Shown piece after piece: positions 14,918-21,084 of a DNA stretch of 21,084 nt (position 1 is its first letter; each line of letters starts with the position of its first letter). Below the pieces are notes generated by a model, which ran no database searches, was not told where the DNA came from, and saw nothing but the letters and a program-made list of their open reading frames with translations. Source of the stretch: QHWT01 sp046726015 (GTDB lineage: Bacteria; Acidobacteriota; Vicinamibacteria; Vicinamibacterales; 2-12-FULL-66-21). The translations under genes and the position numbers were made by a program. The stretch covers positions 1-21,084 of the forward strand of contig JBKOZS010000083.1 in NCBI GenBank assembly GCA_046726015.1. Reading direction: 5' to 3'.

Positions 14918-16365
14918 TGATGCGTGTCTCGTCGCTTCGCCGCGTCGCGGCACTGCTGTTGATCGTCGCGTGGACAGGGATCGCGCTGCGCGGCCAGCAG
15001 CCGGATCGATCGAAGCCACCATCGGCTGGTCCGCCGCCCGAGCTGCGCATTCCCGCGATCGAGAAGCGCACGCTTTCGAACGGCCTGCCGGTGTGGCTCG
15101 TTGCGCAGCACAAGGTGCCGCTGGTTCACGTCGCGCTGGTGGTGCGCTCGGGCACCTCCGCCGACCCCGCCCAGAAATTTGGGCTGGCCAGCCTGACCGT
15201 CGACATGCTCGACGAAGGGGCCGGGGCGCGATCGGCGCTCGAGATCGCCGACGCCATCGATTACCTCGGCGCCGAGCTCGCGACTTCAAGTTCCAGCGAC
15301 GCGTCGTATGTCGACCTGCATGTCCCGGTGGCACGCCTTGGCGAGGCGCTGCCGGTCATGGCGGACGTGGTTGCCCGGCCAACGTTCCCGGACGCGGAAT
15401 TGAAGCGGTTGCGCGAGGAGCGGCTGACCGCGCTCATCCAGGCGGCGGACGATCCTGAGCAACTCATTGAACTGGCCTTTCCTCGACTCGTCTACGGCAT
15501 GAGCTACCGCTACGGAACCGCAGCGATCGGCACCGCGGTGTCGCTCCGCGGCTTTACGACCGCGGACCTGAAGTCATTTCATACCGCGACGTTTAATCCG
15601 CAGAATGCGACGGTCATCGTTGTGGGCGACGTGAATACCAGCGATGTCATCCCGCAGCTCGAAAGCACGCTGGGCCAGTGGAAGGGAGAGCAGGGTACCG
15701 CCGCGGCCGCGCTTCGCGATGCGCCGCAGCTCACCGCGCGCCGCGTGTATCTCATCGACAAGCCGGGAGCCGCACAATCGCAGATCCGAGTGGGTTGGAT
15801 TGGAGCGCCCCGCTCGACGCCGGATTACTTCGCGCTGCGCGTGCTCAATACGATTCTTGGCGGCGCCTTCACGTCGCGGTTGAATCAGAACCTTCGCGAG
15901 CAACATGGATACGCGTACGGCGCCTCGTCAACGTTCGACATGCGCCGCGCCGCCGGTCCGTTTTATGCGACAGCGGCGGTCCAGACTGACAAGACCGCCG
16001 ACGCGTTGAAGGAGTTTTTCAAAGAGCTGGACCGCATCCATCAGCCTGTCAGCCCGGAGGAGCTCGACAAAGCCAGGAACTACCTGGCGCTGCTGCTGCC
16101 GCGGAACTTCGAGACCTCGCGCGCCACGGCCAACGCGCTGGCGCAGGTCGTCGTCTACGATCTGCCACCGGATTTCTACGCGACCTATGTGCAGCGGGTG
16201 CAGGCCATCACGGCCGCCGATGTCAAACGCGCCGCCGACAAGTACATTCGACCAGACAAGTTCGCGGTGGTAGTCGTTGGCGACCGCAAAACCATGGAAC
16301 CGGCCGTTCGCGCGCTCAATCTCGGGCCGGTGACAGTTGTGGACCCGAACGAGGTATTGAAATAG
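14914..16365 (+). CDS. M16 family protein, non-catalytic partner, secreted
   Basis: The 483-residue protein has a signal peptide (about residues 1-28: RRVAALLLIVAWTGIALRGQQ) and two M16-like halves. The position of HxxEH is occupied by FGLASLTVDMLDEG, so zinc ligands are absent. The second half keeps the LNQNLREQHGYAYGAS segment with the Arg and Tyr that M16 partners contribute to substrate binding. This matches the beta-type subunit of heterodimeric bacterial M16 enzymes and mitochondrial processing peptidase. GTG at 14914 (overlap GTGA with the previous stop) has GGAG eight bases upstream; ATG at 14917 and 14920 are alternatives. A weak hairpin, GGCGT/ACGCC at 16378-16393, follows the gene. 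Confidence 0.9.
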   Translation: MMMRVSSLRRVAALLLIVAWTGIALRGQQPDRSKPPSAGPPPELRIPAIEKRTLSNGLPVWLVAQHKVPLVHVALVVRSGTSADPAQKFGLASLTVDMLDEGAGARSALEIADAIDYLGAELATSSSSDASYVDLHVPVARLGEALPVMADVVARPTFPDAELKRLREERLTALIQAADDPEQLIELAFPRLVYGMSYRYGTAAIGTAVSLRGFTTADLKSFHTATFNPQNATVIVVGDVNTSDVIPQLESTLGQWKGEQGTAAAALRDAPQLTARRVYLIDKPGAAQSQIRVGWIGAPRSTPDYFALRVLNTILGGAFTSRLNQNLREQHGYAYGASSTFDMRRAAGPFYATAAVQTDKTADALKEFFKELDRIHQPVSPEELDKARNYLALLLPRNFETSRATANALAQVVVYDLPPDFYATYVQRVQAITAADVKRAADKYIRPDKFAVVVVGDRKTMEPAVRALNLGPVTVVDPNEVLK

Positions 16366-16407
16366 CGTTCGGCCCGAGGCGTGAAGCGACGCCGCCATAG
16401 CCCGCAG

Positions 16408-16413
16408 TAGAAT
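16408..16413 (+). promoter_or_regulatory. Possible -10 element upstream of the DinB-family gene
   Basis: TAGAAT matches the -10 consensus at four or five positions. No convincing -35 lies 16-18 nt upstream. If used, transcription would begin near 16420 and the heptad array at 16434-16475 would make up most of the 5' leader. Confidence 0.22.
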
Positions 16414-16433
16414 TCACGCGGGCGAAGGCAGCC

Positions 16434-16475
16434 GCGCATCGCACATCGCGCCTCGCGCATCGGACCTCGGACCTC
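16434..16475. repeat. Heptad array abutting the DinB-family start codon
   Basis: Six exact 7-bp units follow one another: GCGCATC, GCACATC, GCGCCTC, GCGCATC, GGACCTC, GGACCTC. The array ends three bases before the ATG at 16479, and the first codons (CACCTCGAACTCGA) echo the same word. No purine-rich ribosome site is left between array and start. All units keep the C at positions 4 and 7 and the T at position 6. Confidence 0.75.
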
Positions 16476-16478
16476 GAC

Positions 16479-16967
16479 ATGCACCTCGAACTCGATGAAT
16501 TCGTCCGCTACACCAACGAAGAACGCGACAAGTGGCGCGCCTGGTTCATCGCGCATCCGGAAGCCATGGCAACAGAGGTGCAGCCGGGGGGCCGCTTCGC
16601 CACCGTCGGGGCGCTCATCGATCACATCTTCCTGGTAGAGCGCCGCCACCTGCAGCGGCTCACGGGTACGAAGCCGGACGATCGCACGGGTCTGAGCGGC
16701 CAGAACGCGCCGCCGTTATTCGACTACGGCGCGTCCGTGCGGCGGGAGTTCGAGCAGTACGTGTCGGACCTGGACGGCGACGAAGCGGATCAGCCGAGAA
16801 CGTTCACCGTGCAGACCGGCGAGTTCAAGCTGACACCGCGCAAGCTGCTCTTTCACTGCCTGCTGCACGAGACCCGCCACTGGGCGCAGATTGCGCTGTC
16901 GCTCCGTCGCGCCGGCCTGGAGCCACCCGGGAATCACGACCTGTTTTATTCGCGGGCGCTGCGATAA
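16479..16967 (+). CDS. DinB-family four-helix protein
   Basis: The 162-residue protein is all-helical in appearance and has the spaced histidines of the DinB/YfiT superfamily: LIDHIF (H49), and HETRHW (H130, H134), which together would bind a divalent metal. There is no signal peptide, so it is cytoplasmic. Superfamily members include thiol-transferases such as bacillithiol or mycothiol S-transferases and maleylpyruvate isomerase, and many are uncharacterised; a specific reaction cannot be assigned. It follows the M16 pair by 113 nt in the same direction and converges on the class III aminotransferase. The ATG at 16479 follows a heptad array with no visible ribosome site; no better in-frame start exists nearby. 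Confidence 0.82.
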   Translation: MHLELDEFVRYTNEERDKWRAWFIAHPEAMATEVQPGGRFATVGALIDHIFLVERRHLQRLTGTKPDDRTGLSGQNAPPLFDYGASVRREFEQYVSDLDGDEADQPRTFTVQTGEFKLTPRKLLFHCLLHETRHWAQIALSLRRAGLEPPGNHDLFYSRALR

Positions 16968-16988
16968 CGAGCTAAGTCGCGGTTGTAG

Positions 16989-17008
16989 GCCGGGTCTTCA
17001 GACCCGGC
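16989..17008. terminator. Bidirectional hairpin between convergent genes
   Basis: GCCGGGTC (16989-16996), loop TTCA, GACCCGGC (17001-17008) is a perfect 8-bp GC-rich stem. It sits between the stop of the DinB gene (16967) and the stop of the class III aminotransferase (17014-17012). Its place fits a shared terminator, but there is no T-tract on either strand. The extended form (TTGTAGGCCGGGTC...) also looks like a REP-type dispersed palindrome, which a genome search would settle. Confidence 0.6.
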
Positions 17009-17011
17009 GTC

Positions 17012-18337
17012 CTATCGGATGCTCTGAAGCCCGCGGTCGATGATGTCGAAACCGTGGCGTAGTTCTTCTTCCGTGATGATCAGCGGCGGATTCGTGAAGA
17101 ACGTGTTCCAGCGCACGAAGGTGTAAAGCCCTTCCTCGCGGAAGAACTTTCCAAGCTTCTTCATGGGCTCCGACGTGCCGTTGAACGGCGCCAGCGGCTC
17201 CATCGACGAACGGTCCTTCACCAGTTCGACGATCCCGAAGAGGCCAATCGAGCGCGTGGCGCCGACGATGGCGTGACGCGATGCGAGCCCGTCCAGCAGC
17301 TCCTTCATGAGGCCCCCCCTGCGCCGGGCGTTCTCAATCAGGCGATCGTCTTCGTATACCTGCAGCGTCGCCAGCGCGGTGGCACACCCGAGCGGATGAC
17401 TATTGTAGGTAAGCCCGCCAAAGAACACCTTGTCGCGGAAATGCTCGGCGATCGCGCGCCGCATACCGACTGCGCCAAGCGGCACGTAGGCGCTCGTCAG
17501 GCCCTTCGCCATCGTAATCAAGTCCGGAATCACGCGCCAGTGATCCACGGCGAACCACTCCCCCGTCCGCCCGAAGCCCGACATGACCTCGTCAGCAATC
17601 ATCAGGATGCCGTGCTTCGTGCAGATCTCGCGCACGCCCTGGAGGTACCCGTCCGGCGGCACGAGCACACCGTTTGTACCAACCACGGGTTCAAGGATGA
17701 AGGCGGCGATCGTGTGCGGTCCTTCGAGCTGGATCGTTTCCTCGAGATCCGCCAGCGCCTTCTCGATGGTGTCCCATCCTCGCTGGATGCCGTGATATGG
17801 GTTCAAGACGTGCACAACGCCAGGCATGCCGGGCTCCGACGCCCACCGCCGTGGGTCGCCGGTCAGCATCATCACGCCGGCCGTGGCGCCGTGATACGAG
17901 CGGTAGAACGACAGGATCTTGTGACGGCCGGTGAACTGGCGCCCGAGCTTGATCGCGTTCTCATTCGCCTCGGCGCCACCGTTCGTGAAGAAGAACGTAT
18001 CGATGTCGCCAGGCGCGATCTCCGCGAGCCGGCGTCCCAGCCGCGCGCGCGGCTCGGTAGCCATGAACGGGTTCGCATAGGCGAGCGTCTCCGCCTGCTG
18101 CTGGATCGCGCGAATCACCCGTTCGTCGCCGTGGCCGATGTTGACGCACATCAACTGGCTGTTGAAATCGAGGTAGCGCTTGCCTTCCGGCGTCCAGAAC
18201 CAGCAGCCCTTCGCGCCGGCGACCGGAATCGGATCGACCGCCCCCTGCGCGGACCACTCGTATAGCGTGTGCTTGCGCGTCAGGTCGATGATGCTTTGGC
18301 CGTCGAGGCCAGTGGTGGCGGTGCCTGCGATCTTCAT
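17012..18337 (-). CDS. Class III PLP-dependent aminotransferase
   Basis: The 441-residue enzyme is a full-length class III (omega-type) aminotransferase. Visible motifs are GCWFWTPEGKRYLDFNSQL (44-62), TNGGAEANENAIK (118-130), YHGATAG (148-154), IADEVMSGFGRTGEW (247-261, PLP-contacting D249) and the Schiff-base lysine in MAKGLTSAYVPLGAVG (K278). The class acts on terminal amines, beta-amino acids, taurine, GABA or ornithine-like substrates with pyruvate or 2-oxoglutarate; the overall style recalls taurine/beta-alanine:pyruvate enzymes, but specificity is not readable. AGGAG five bases before the ATG at 18337 is a good ribosome site. A heptad array lies directly upstream of that site. The gene follows an SDR and a sodium symporter in the same direction, suggesting amine or amino-acid catabolism. 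Confidence 0.9.
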   Translation of the reverse strand: MKIAGTATTGLDGQSIIDLTRKHTLYEWSAQGAVDPIPVAGAKGCWFWTPEGKRYLDFNSQLMCVNIGHGDERVIRAIQQQAETLAYANPFMATEPRARLGRRLAEIAPGDIDTFFFTNGGAEANENAIKLGRQFTGRHKILSFYRSYHGATAGVMMLTGDPRRWASEPGMPGVVHVLNPYHGIQRGWDTIEKALADLEETIQLEGPHTIAAFILEPVVGTNGVLVPPDGYLQGVREICTKHGILMIADEVMSGFGRTGEWFAVDHWRVIPDLITMAKGLTSAYVPLGAVGMRRAIAEHFRDKVFFGGLTYNSHPLGCATALATLQVYEDDRLIENARRRGGLMKELLDGLASRHAIVGATRSIGLFGIVELVKDRSSMEPLAPFNGTSEPMKKLGKFFREEGLYTFVRWNTFFTNPPLIITEEELRHGFDIIDRGLQSIR

Positions 18338-18350
18338 GATGACTCCTGCG

Positions 18351-18385
18351 GGGCCTAGGGCTCAGGGCTTGGGACTCAGGGCCCA
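18351..18385. repeat. Heptad array upstream of the class III aminotransferase
   Basis: Five exact 7-bp units: GGGCCTA, GGGCTCA, GGGCTTG, GGACTCA, GGGCCCA. The array starts only three to four bases upstream of the AGGAG ribosome site of the aminotransferase, so it is probably in its leader. Positions 18352-18381 match the reverse complement of 18545-18574 at 21 of 30 bases by my count. Confidence 0.75.
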
Positions 18386-18546
18386 TGCTGGTTAGAACCT
18401 TGTCGATGACAGAGGCCACGAATACTTACGTCGCATGCCGCTCTAGCGAAAAGTTACTCATACATTACCGGATGCAAGGAACGGCGGCCGAGAATTCCGG
18501 CTTAACCGATTCAAGCGTACGGCAACCGTCGCACCATCACCACGCC

Positions 18547-18574
18547 ATAAGTCTTGAGCCATAAGTCCTAAGCC
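18547..18574. repeat. Inverted partner heptad array directly after the SDR gene
   Basis: Four 7-bp units on the plus strand: ATAAGTC, TTGAGCC, ATAAGTC, CTAAGCC. Read on the minus strand these become GGCTTAG, GACTTAT and so on, the same word family as 18351-18385. It ends two bases before the SDR stop codon. Together the two arrays bracket the whole 239-bp gap; the non-repetitive core between them (18386-18546) contains no gene or tRNA that I can recognise. Confidence 0.68.
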
Positions 18575-18576
18575 GT

Positions 18577-19371
18577 TCACATCCCGGGCGGCGTGAACCG
18601 CCCGTCGGCCGCGAGCCAGCCGCCGTCGGCGAAGAGGATCGTACCGGTAACGTAACTGGCCGCGTCGGAGGCCAGGAACACGGTCGGCCCGACGAGTTCC
18701 TCGGGACGTCCCCATCGATTGAACACGCTCTTTGCCGCGTATGCTTCGTACCAATCCTTGTTGGCTTTGATCGGCGCGGTCAGCGGCGTCTCAATCACGC
18801 CAGGACCGATGGCATTGACACGCACGCCGTGTGGGCCGAACTCCGCGGCCGCCGTCTTGACCATCTGCACGATGGCCGCCTTCGTCCCGGCATAGACGCT
18901 CTGCCCTGGCTCGACCACTTGCGATCGCACGGATGAAAACAGGATGATGCTGCCCTTCTTGCGCGGGGTCATGACTCGGCCGGCCGAGCGCAGCACGTTG
19001 AAATTCCCCTTGATGTTCACGTCGATGACGCGCGACAACTCCTCGTCCGTGTACTTCAGGATCGGCTTCCGCACGTTGATGCCCGGTGTGCAGACGACGA
19101 TGTCGAGGCCGTTCGCGGCGGCGATGCGATCGAATGTCGCATCGACGGCCGCGGCATCCTTGATGTCGAGTGCGCCGCCTTCGCACGCACATCCCTCGCT
19201 GGTCGCGCGTGCCGCAACGGCGCGCGCTCCTGCCTCGTTCACGTCGAGACAAACCACGCGCGCACCCTGGCGCGCGCAACCGAGCGCGACCGCCTCGCCG
19301 ATACCCGATGCGCCGCCGATCACGGCCGCGGTCTTGCCGGTCAGATCGAACAGATCCTGCCTTACTCCCAA
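18577..19371 (-). CDS. SDR family NAD(P)-dependent oxidoreductase
   Basis: From TTG at 19371 the protein has 264 residues, the usual size of a classical short-chain dehydrogenase. The dinucleotide motif GGASGIG is at 19-25; an aspartate after the second strand (CLDV, D43) favours NAD over NADP. The catalytic set is present as the serine in FSSVRSQ (about S146/S147) and YAGTK (Y160, K164). The usual NNAG is CTPG. It should oxidise or reduce a hydroxyl/carbonyl substrate. The ORF could open further upstream, but that would run deep into the symporter gene; AAGGGAG six bases before the TTG fixes the start. The gene follows the symporter by 11 bp, and the two are surely one transcript. Confidence 0.9.
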   Translation of the reverse strand: MGVRQDLFDLTGKTAAVIGGASGIGEAVALGCARQGARVVCLDVNEAGARAVAARATSEGCACEGGALDIKDAAAVDATFDRIAAANGLDIVVCTPGINVRKPILKYTDEELSRVIDVNIKGNFNVLRSAGRVMTPRKKGSIILFSSVRSQVVEPGQSVYAGTKAAIVQMVKTAAAEFGPHGVRVNAIGPGVIETPLTAPIKANKDWYEAYAAKSVFNRWGRPEELVGPTVFLASDAASYVTGTILFADGGWLAADGRFTPPGM

Positions 19372-19377
19372 TGGACA

Positions 19378-19384
19378 CTCCCTT
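19378..19384 (-). promoter_or_regulatory. Ribosome binding site overlapping the symporter stop, sets the SDR TTG start
   Basis: On the minus strand AAGGGAG spans 19384-19378, six bases ahead of TTG at 19371. Its first two bases are the AA of the symporter's TAA stop codon. This is an almost ideal Shine-Dalgarno match and indicates termination-reinitiation coupling between symporter and SDR. Confidence 0.65.
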
Positions 19385-20792
19385 AGCTGGCCGTCGCCGG
19401 ACGCGTCGACGAAGGACGGTCTGTCAGCAGCGTGGCGGCCGCAAAGGCCAGCGCGGCCGCGCCAAGCCCGCACATCGCCGGCGTGAAGATGCCGATCGGC
19501 CGTCCGCCATTCCACACCTGCGCAACAACGACGGCAACGACCCCTCCGGCAATTGCCGCGAGCGCGTCGAACGCGCGCACGCGCCGCATGAACAGGCCCG
19601 CCACGATCGGCACGAACAGGCTGACGCCCAACAGCGTGTAGAAGATGCTGAGCGCGTCGACGATGGTCTTCGACAGGAATGCGACGAGAATGGCAAGGAG
19701 GCTGCCGGAGACCGACGCCGCGCGAGCGACCGTGAGCACCTGCCGATCGGTGGCCGCCGGATTCACGAAACGCTTGTAAAGATCCTGCGAGAGCGACGTT
19801 GCCAGCATGAACAGGATCGCGTCGGCGGCGCTGACCTCTGCGGAGAACACCGCCGCCAGCCCCAGGGCCCCGACCCAGAATGGCAGATCGTGCATGAACA
19901 GCATGGGCAGCGCGAGCTCGTGATTCGGCAGGCCGGGGTGCCGCACGTGGGCGATCATACCGAGCAGCGTCGGTATCAGGGCATATGCAAACAGTCCCGC
20001 CGCGTTGAGACCTACGCCAATTCGCACCGTGCGATCATCACGCGCGCCGTAGACCTTCTGGAGCAGACCGGGCGAAACGACGAAGGCGGGCATCAGCATC
20101 GCCACGTACATCCATCCCGAGCGTCCGTTCTGCCACGGGTTCCACATGCCTTGGTCGGGAATCGCGCCGCGCAGCGTGTCGATGCCGCCGATCGCGTGCA
20201 GCGCGAGCGGCAGGGCGAGACCAAACCCGACGATCTTCACGGTCAGCTGCACGACATTGACGACCGCCGAGGACTTGAGTCCACCCGCCCCGAAGTACGC
20301 CGTGACGACGCTGGCACCGATCGCGCAGCCGGCGATTTTTGGCAGACCGATGACGACGTTCAGAACCCAGGCAATGCCGATCAACTGACCTGCAAGAATC
20401 GCCACCGTGCCAATCCACAGCAGGACCGCAATCGTGGCGCGCACGCGCCGGTCGTACCGCCATTCGAGGAAATCACCAACGGTTCGAAGATCGTGCTGGG
20501 CGGCAATGCGCCGGATGCGGGGGCCAACCCAGAGCGCCAGGATCACGGATCCAATCGCGGCCGAGCCGACCCACCACCACGCGGCAAGGCCGTCTCGATA
20601 CCCAAGGCCCGTGGCCCCGATCGTCGAACCGCCACCGATGTTGGCCGCGAGGAACGTGGCAAACAGCAGCCCCGGACCGAGGCTGCGACCGGCCACGAAG
20701 AAATCGCGCGAACCCCGCACACCGCGTGCCACCCATATCCCCAGCGCAATCTGCGCCAGCGAGTAGAGGATGATGATCAGCAGGTAGGCCAT
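19383..20792 (-). CDS. Sodium:solute symporter (SSS family)
   Basis: From the ATG at 20792 the protein has 469 residues and about 12-13 hydrophobic helices, as expected for the SSS/SLC5 family of inner-membrane sodium-coupled importers. The start MAYLLIIILYSLAQIALGIW is the first helix; GSRDFFVAGRSLGPGLL and FLAANIGGGSTIGATGLGYRDG are the family's N-terminal signature. The substrate is not readable; SSS proteins carry sugars, proline, pantothenate, carboxylates and others. The ORF extends upstream to 20945, but that part would overlap the divergent M20 gene and lacks family features, so ATG 20792 is preferred. The next genes, SDR and class III aminotransferase, and the divergent M20 hydrolase suggest uptake of an amino compound. 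The TAA stop overlaps the SDR ribosome site. Confidence 0.9.
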   Translation of the reverse strand: MAYLLIIILYSLAQIALGIWVARGVRGSRDFFVAGRSLGPGLLFATFLAANIGGGSTIGATGLGYRDGLAAWWWVGSAAIGSVILALWVGPRIRRIAAQHDLRTVGDFLEWRYDRRVRATIAVLLWIGTVAILAGQLIGIAWVLNVVIGLPKIAGCAIGASVVTAYFGAGGLKSSAVVNVVQLTVKIVGFGLALPLALHAIGGIDTLRGAIPDQGMWNPWQNGRSGWMYVAMLMPAFVVSPGLLQKVYGARDDRTVRIGVGLNAAGLFAYALIPTLLGMIAHVRHPGLPNHELALPMLFMHDLPFWVGALGLAAVFSAEVSAADAILFMLATSLSQDLYKRFVNPAATDRQVLTVARAASVSGSLLAILVAFLSKTIVDALSIFYTLLGVSLFVPIVAGLFMRRVRAFDALAAIAGGVVAVVVAQVWNGGRPIGIFTPAMCGLGAAALAFAAATLLTDRPSSTRPATAS

Positions 20793-20847
20793 GCCATCAA
20801 AAACCGCCCATGTGGGTCGTATCCTAGTGTAGTTTGAACCAATTCCC
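20793..20847. promoter_or_regulatory. Divergent start region between symporter and M20 gene
   Basis: Only 55 bp separate the two starts, so both promoters and any operator must lie here or inside the coding ends. TATCCT and TAGTTT on the plus strand are weak -10 candidates for the M20 gene. No clear -35 or dyad was found. A minus-strand ATG at 20849 overlaps the plus-strand ATG at 20848 and could be a longer symporter start. Confidence 0.3.
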
Positions 20848-21084
20848 ATGATCGGTCCCGTCGATCGGGTGCTCGCTGCCGTTGACGCTGCCGCGGACGA
20901 AGCGGTGGCGTTCGCGTCGGACCTCGTGCGCGTGCCGACCGTCAATCCGCCCGGCGAACGCTACGACGACTGCGCGCGGGTCATCGGCCGAACGCTCGCC
21001 GCCTGCGGGTTCGAAGTCGAATACCACGCCGCCGAAGGCCGCCCCGAACACACCCCCACGCATCCGCGCATCAACGTGGTGGGC
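20848..21084 (+). CDS. M20 family peptidase/deacylase, N-terminal fragment
   Basis: An open frame from ATG 20848 runs to the window edge (79 codons). It reads MIGPVDRVLAAVDAAADEAV, then LVRVPTVNPPGERYDDCARV, LAACGFEVEYH and PRINVVG, the opening of ArgE/DapE/M20-type hydrolases up to the strand before the first zinc histidine. There is no signal peptide, so unlike the M20 protein at 9223-10560 it should be cytoplasmic. Metal-binding motifs lie beyond the edge, so activity cannot be judged. It is divergent from the symporter with a 55-bp gap, suggesting joint control and a role in hydrolysing the imported compound. A competing minus-strand frame over the same DNA lacks family features. Confidence 0.78.
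   Translation, partial: MIGPVDRVLAAVDAAADEAVAFASDLVRVPTVNPPGERYDDCARVIGRTLAACGFEVEYHAAEGRPEHTPTHPRINVVG

Noticed and set aside
17273..18265. 330-codon plus-strand ORF opposite the class III aminotransferase
   Set aside because: Antisense shadow of a full-length enzyme.
18386..18546. Possible tRNA or small RNA gene in the bracketed core
   Set aside because: No cloverleaf with a proper T-loop and acceptor pairing could be built on either strand; only a short imperfect palindrome around the GAATTC was seen.
18577..19515. Longer SDR start at 19515
   Set aside because: The added 48 residues overlap the symporter in another frame and look like shadow sequence; the TTG at 19371 has an almost ideal ribosome site.
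19170..20837. 555-codon plus-strand ORF opposite the symporter and SDR
   Set aside because: Very Arg/Asp/Gln/His-rich, with no domain, and entirely antisense to two clear genes.
20793..20945. Longer symporter start at 20945
   Set aside because: The extension is Ala/Ser/Thr-rich, lies antisense to a convincing M20 N-terminus, and precedes the conserved first helix.

Overview
The window reads as chromosomal DNA from a high-GC Gram-negative bacterium. Signal-peptide proteins, a lipoprotein M23 peptidase, a TonB-C domain protein, PEGA and TolB-type propeller domains fused to kinase remnants, and paired M16 peptidases together suggest Acidobacteriota, perhaps Vicinamibacteria-like. That placement is an inference from gene content and style; no rRNA or marker gene is present. 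There is no phage, insertion sequence, CRISPR array or tRNA that I can see. Coding density is high, and nearly every long antisense ORF is a shadow of a real gene.

Layout. Positions 1-13417 are transcribed leftward: the first codons of serA (1-78), a DUF1015 protein (129-1346), an M23 lipoprotein peptidase (1469-2782), a protein with kinase remnant, RodZ-like HTH, membrane segment and TolB propeller (3105-5021), a TPR/TonB-C protein (5347-6276) with a pseudokinase-PEGA membrane protein just upstream (6289-9051), a secreted M20 peptidase (9223-10560), malQ (10624-12255) and a class I/II aminotransferase (12245-13417). Positions 13535-16967 are rightward: a translationally coupled pair of secreted M16 peptidases, one catalytic and one non-catalytic, then a DinB-family protein. 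After a bidirectional hairpin at 16989-17008 come leftward genes again: a class III aminotransferase, an SDR dehydrogenase and a sodium:solute symporter. A second M20 peptidase starts divergently at 20848 and runs off the end.

How the genes may work together. DUF1015 beside serA points to serine metabolism. The pseudokinase-PEGA, TPR/TonB-C and HTH-propeller genes form a run of three envelope or signalling proteins. The symporter, SDR, aminotransferase and divergent M20 enzyme look like uptake and breakdown of an amino acid or N-acyl/peptidyl amine. The M16, M20 and M23 proteins give the region a strong peptide and cell-wall turnover flavour.

The most unusual signal is non-coding. At least six short degenerate tandem arrays with a 7-bp period sit at gene ends and starts, each with its own consensus word. 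Two intergenic gaps are bracketed by arrays of the same word in opposite orientation, forming imperfect inverted repeats. One array supplies the last codons of malQ, one sits at the stop of the M23 gene, and one abuts the DinB start codon. They resemble in style the heptanucleotide repeats (STRRs) known from cyanobacteria.
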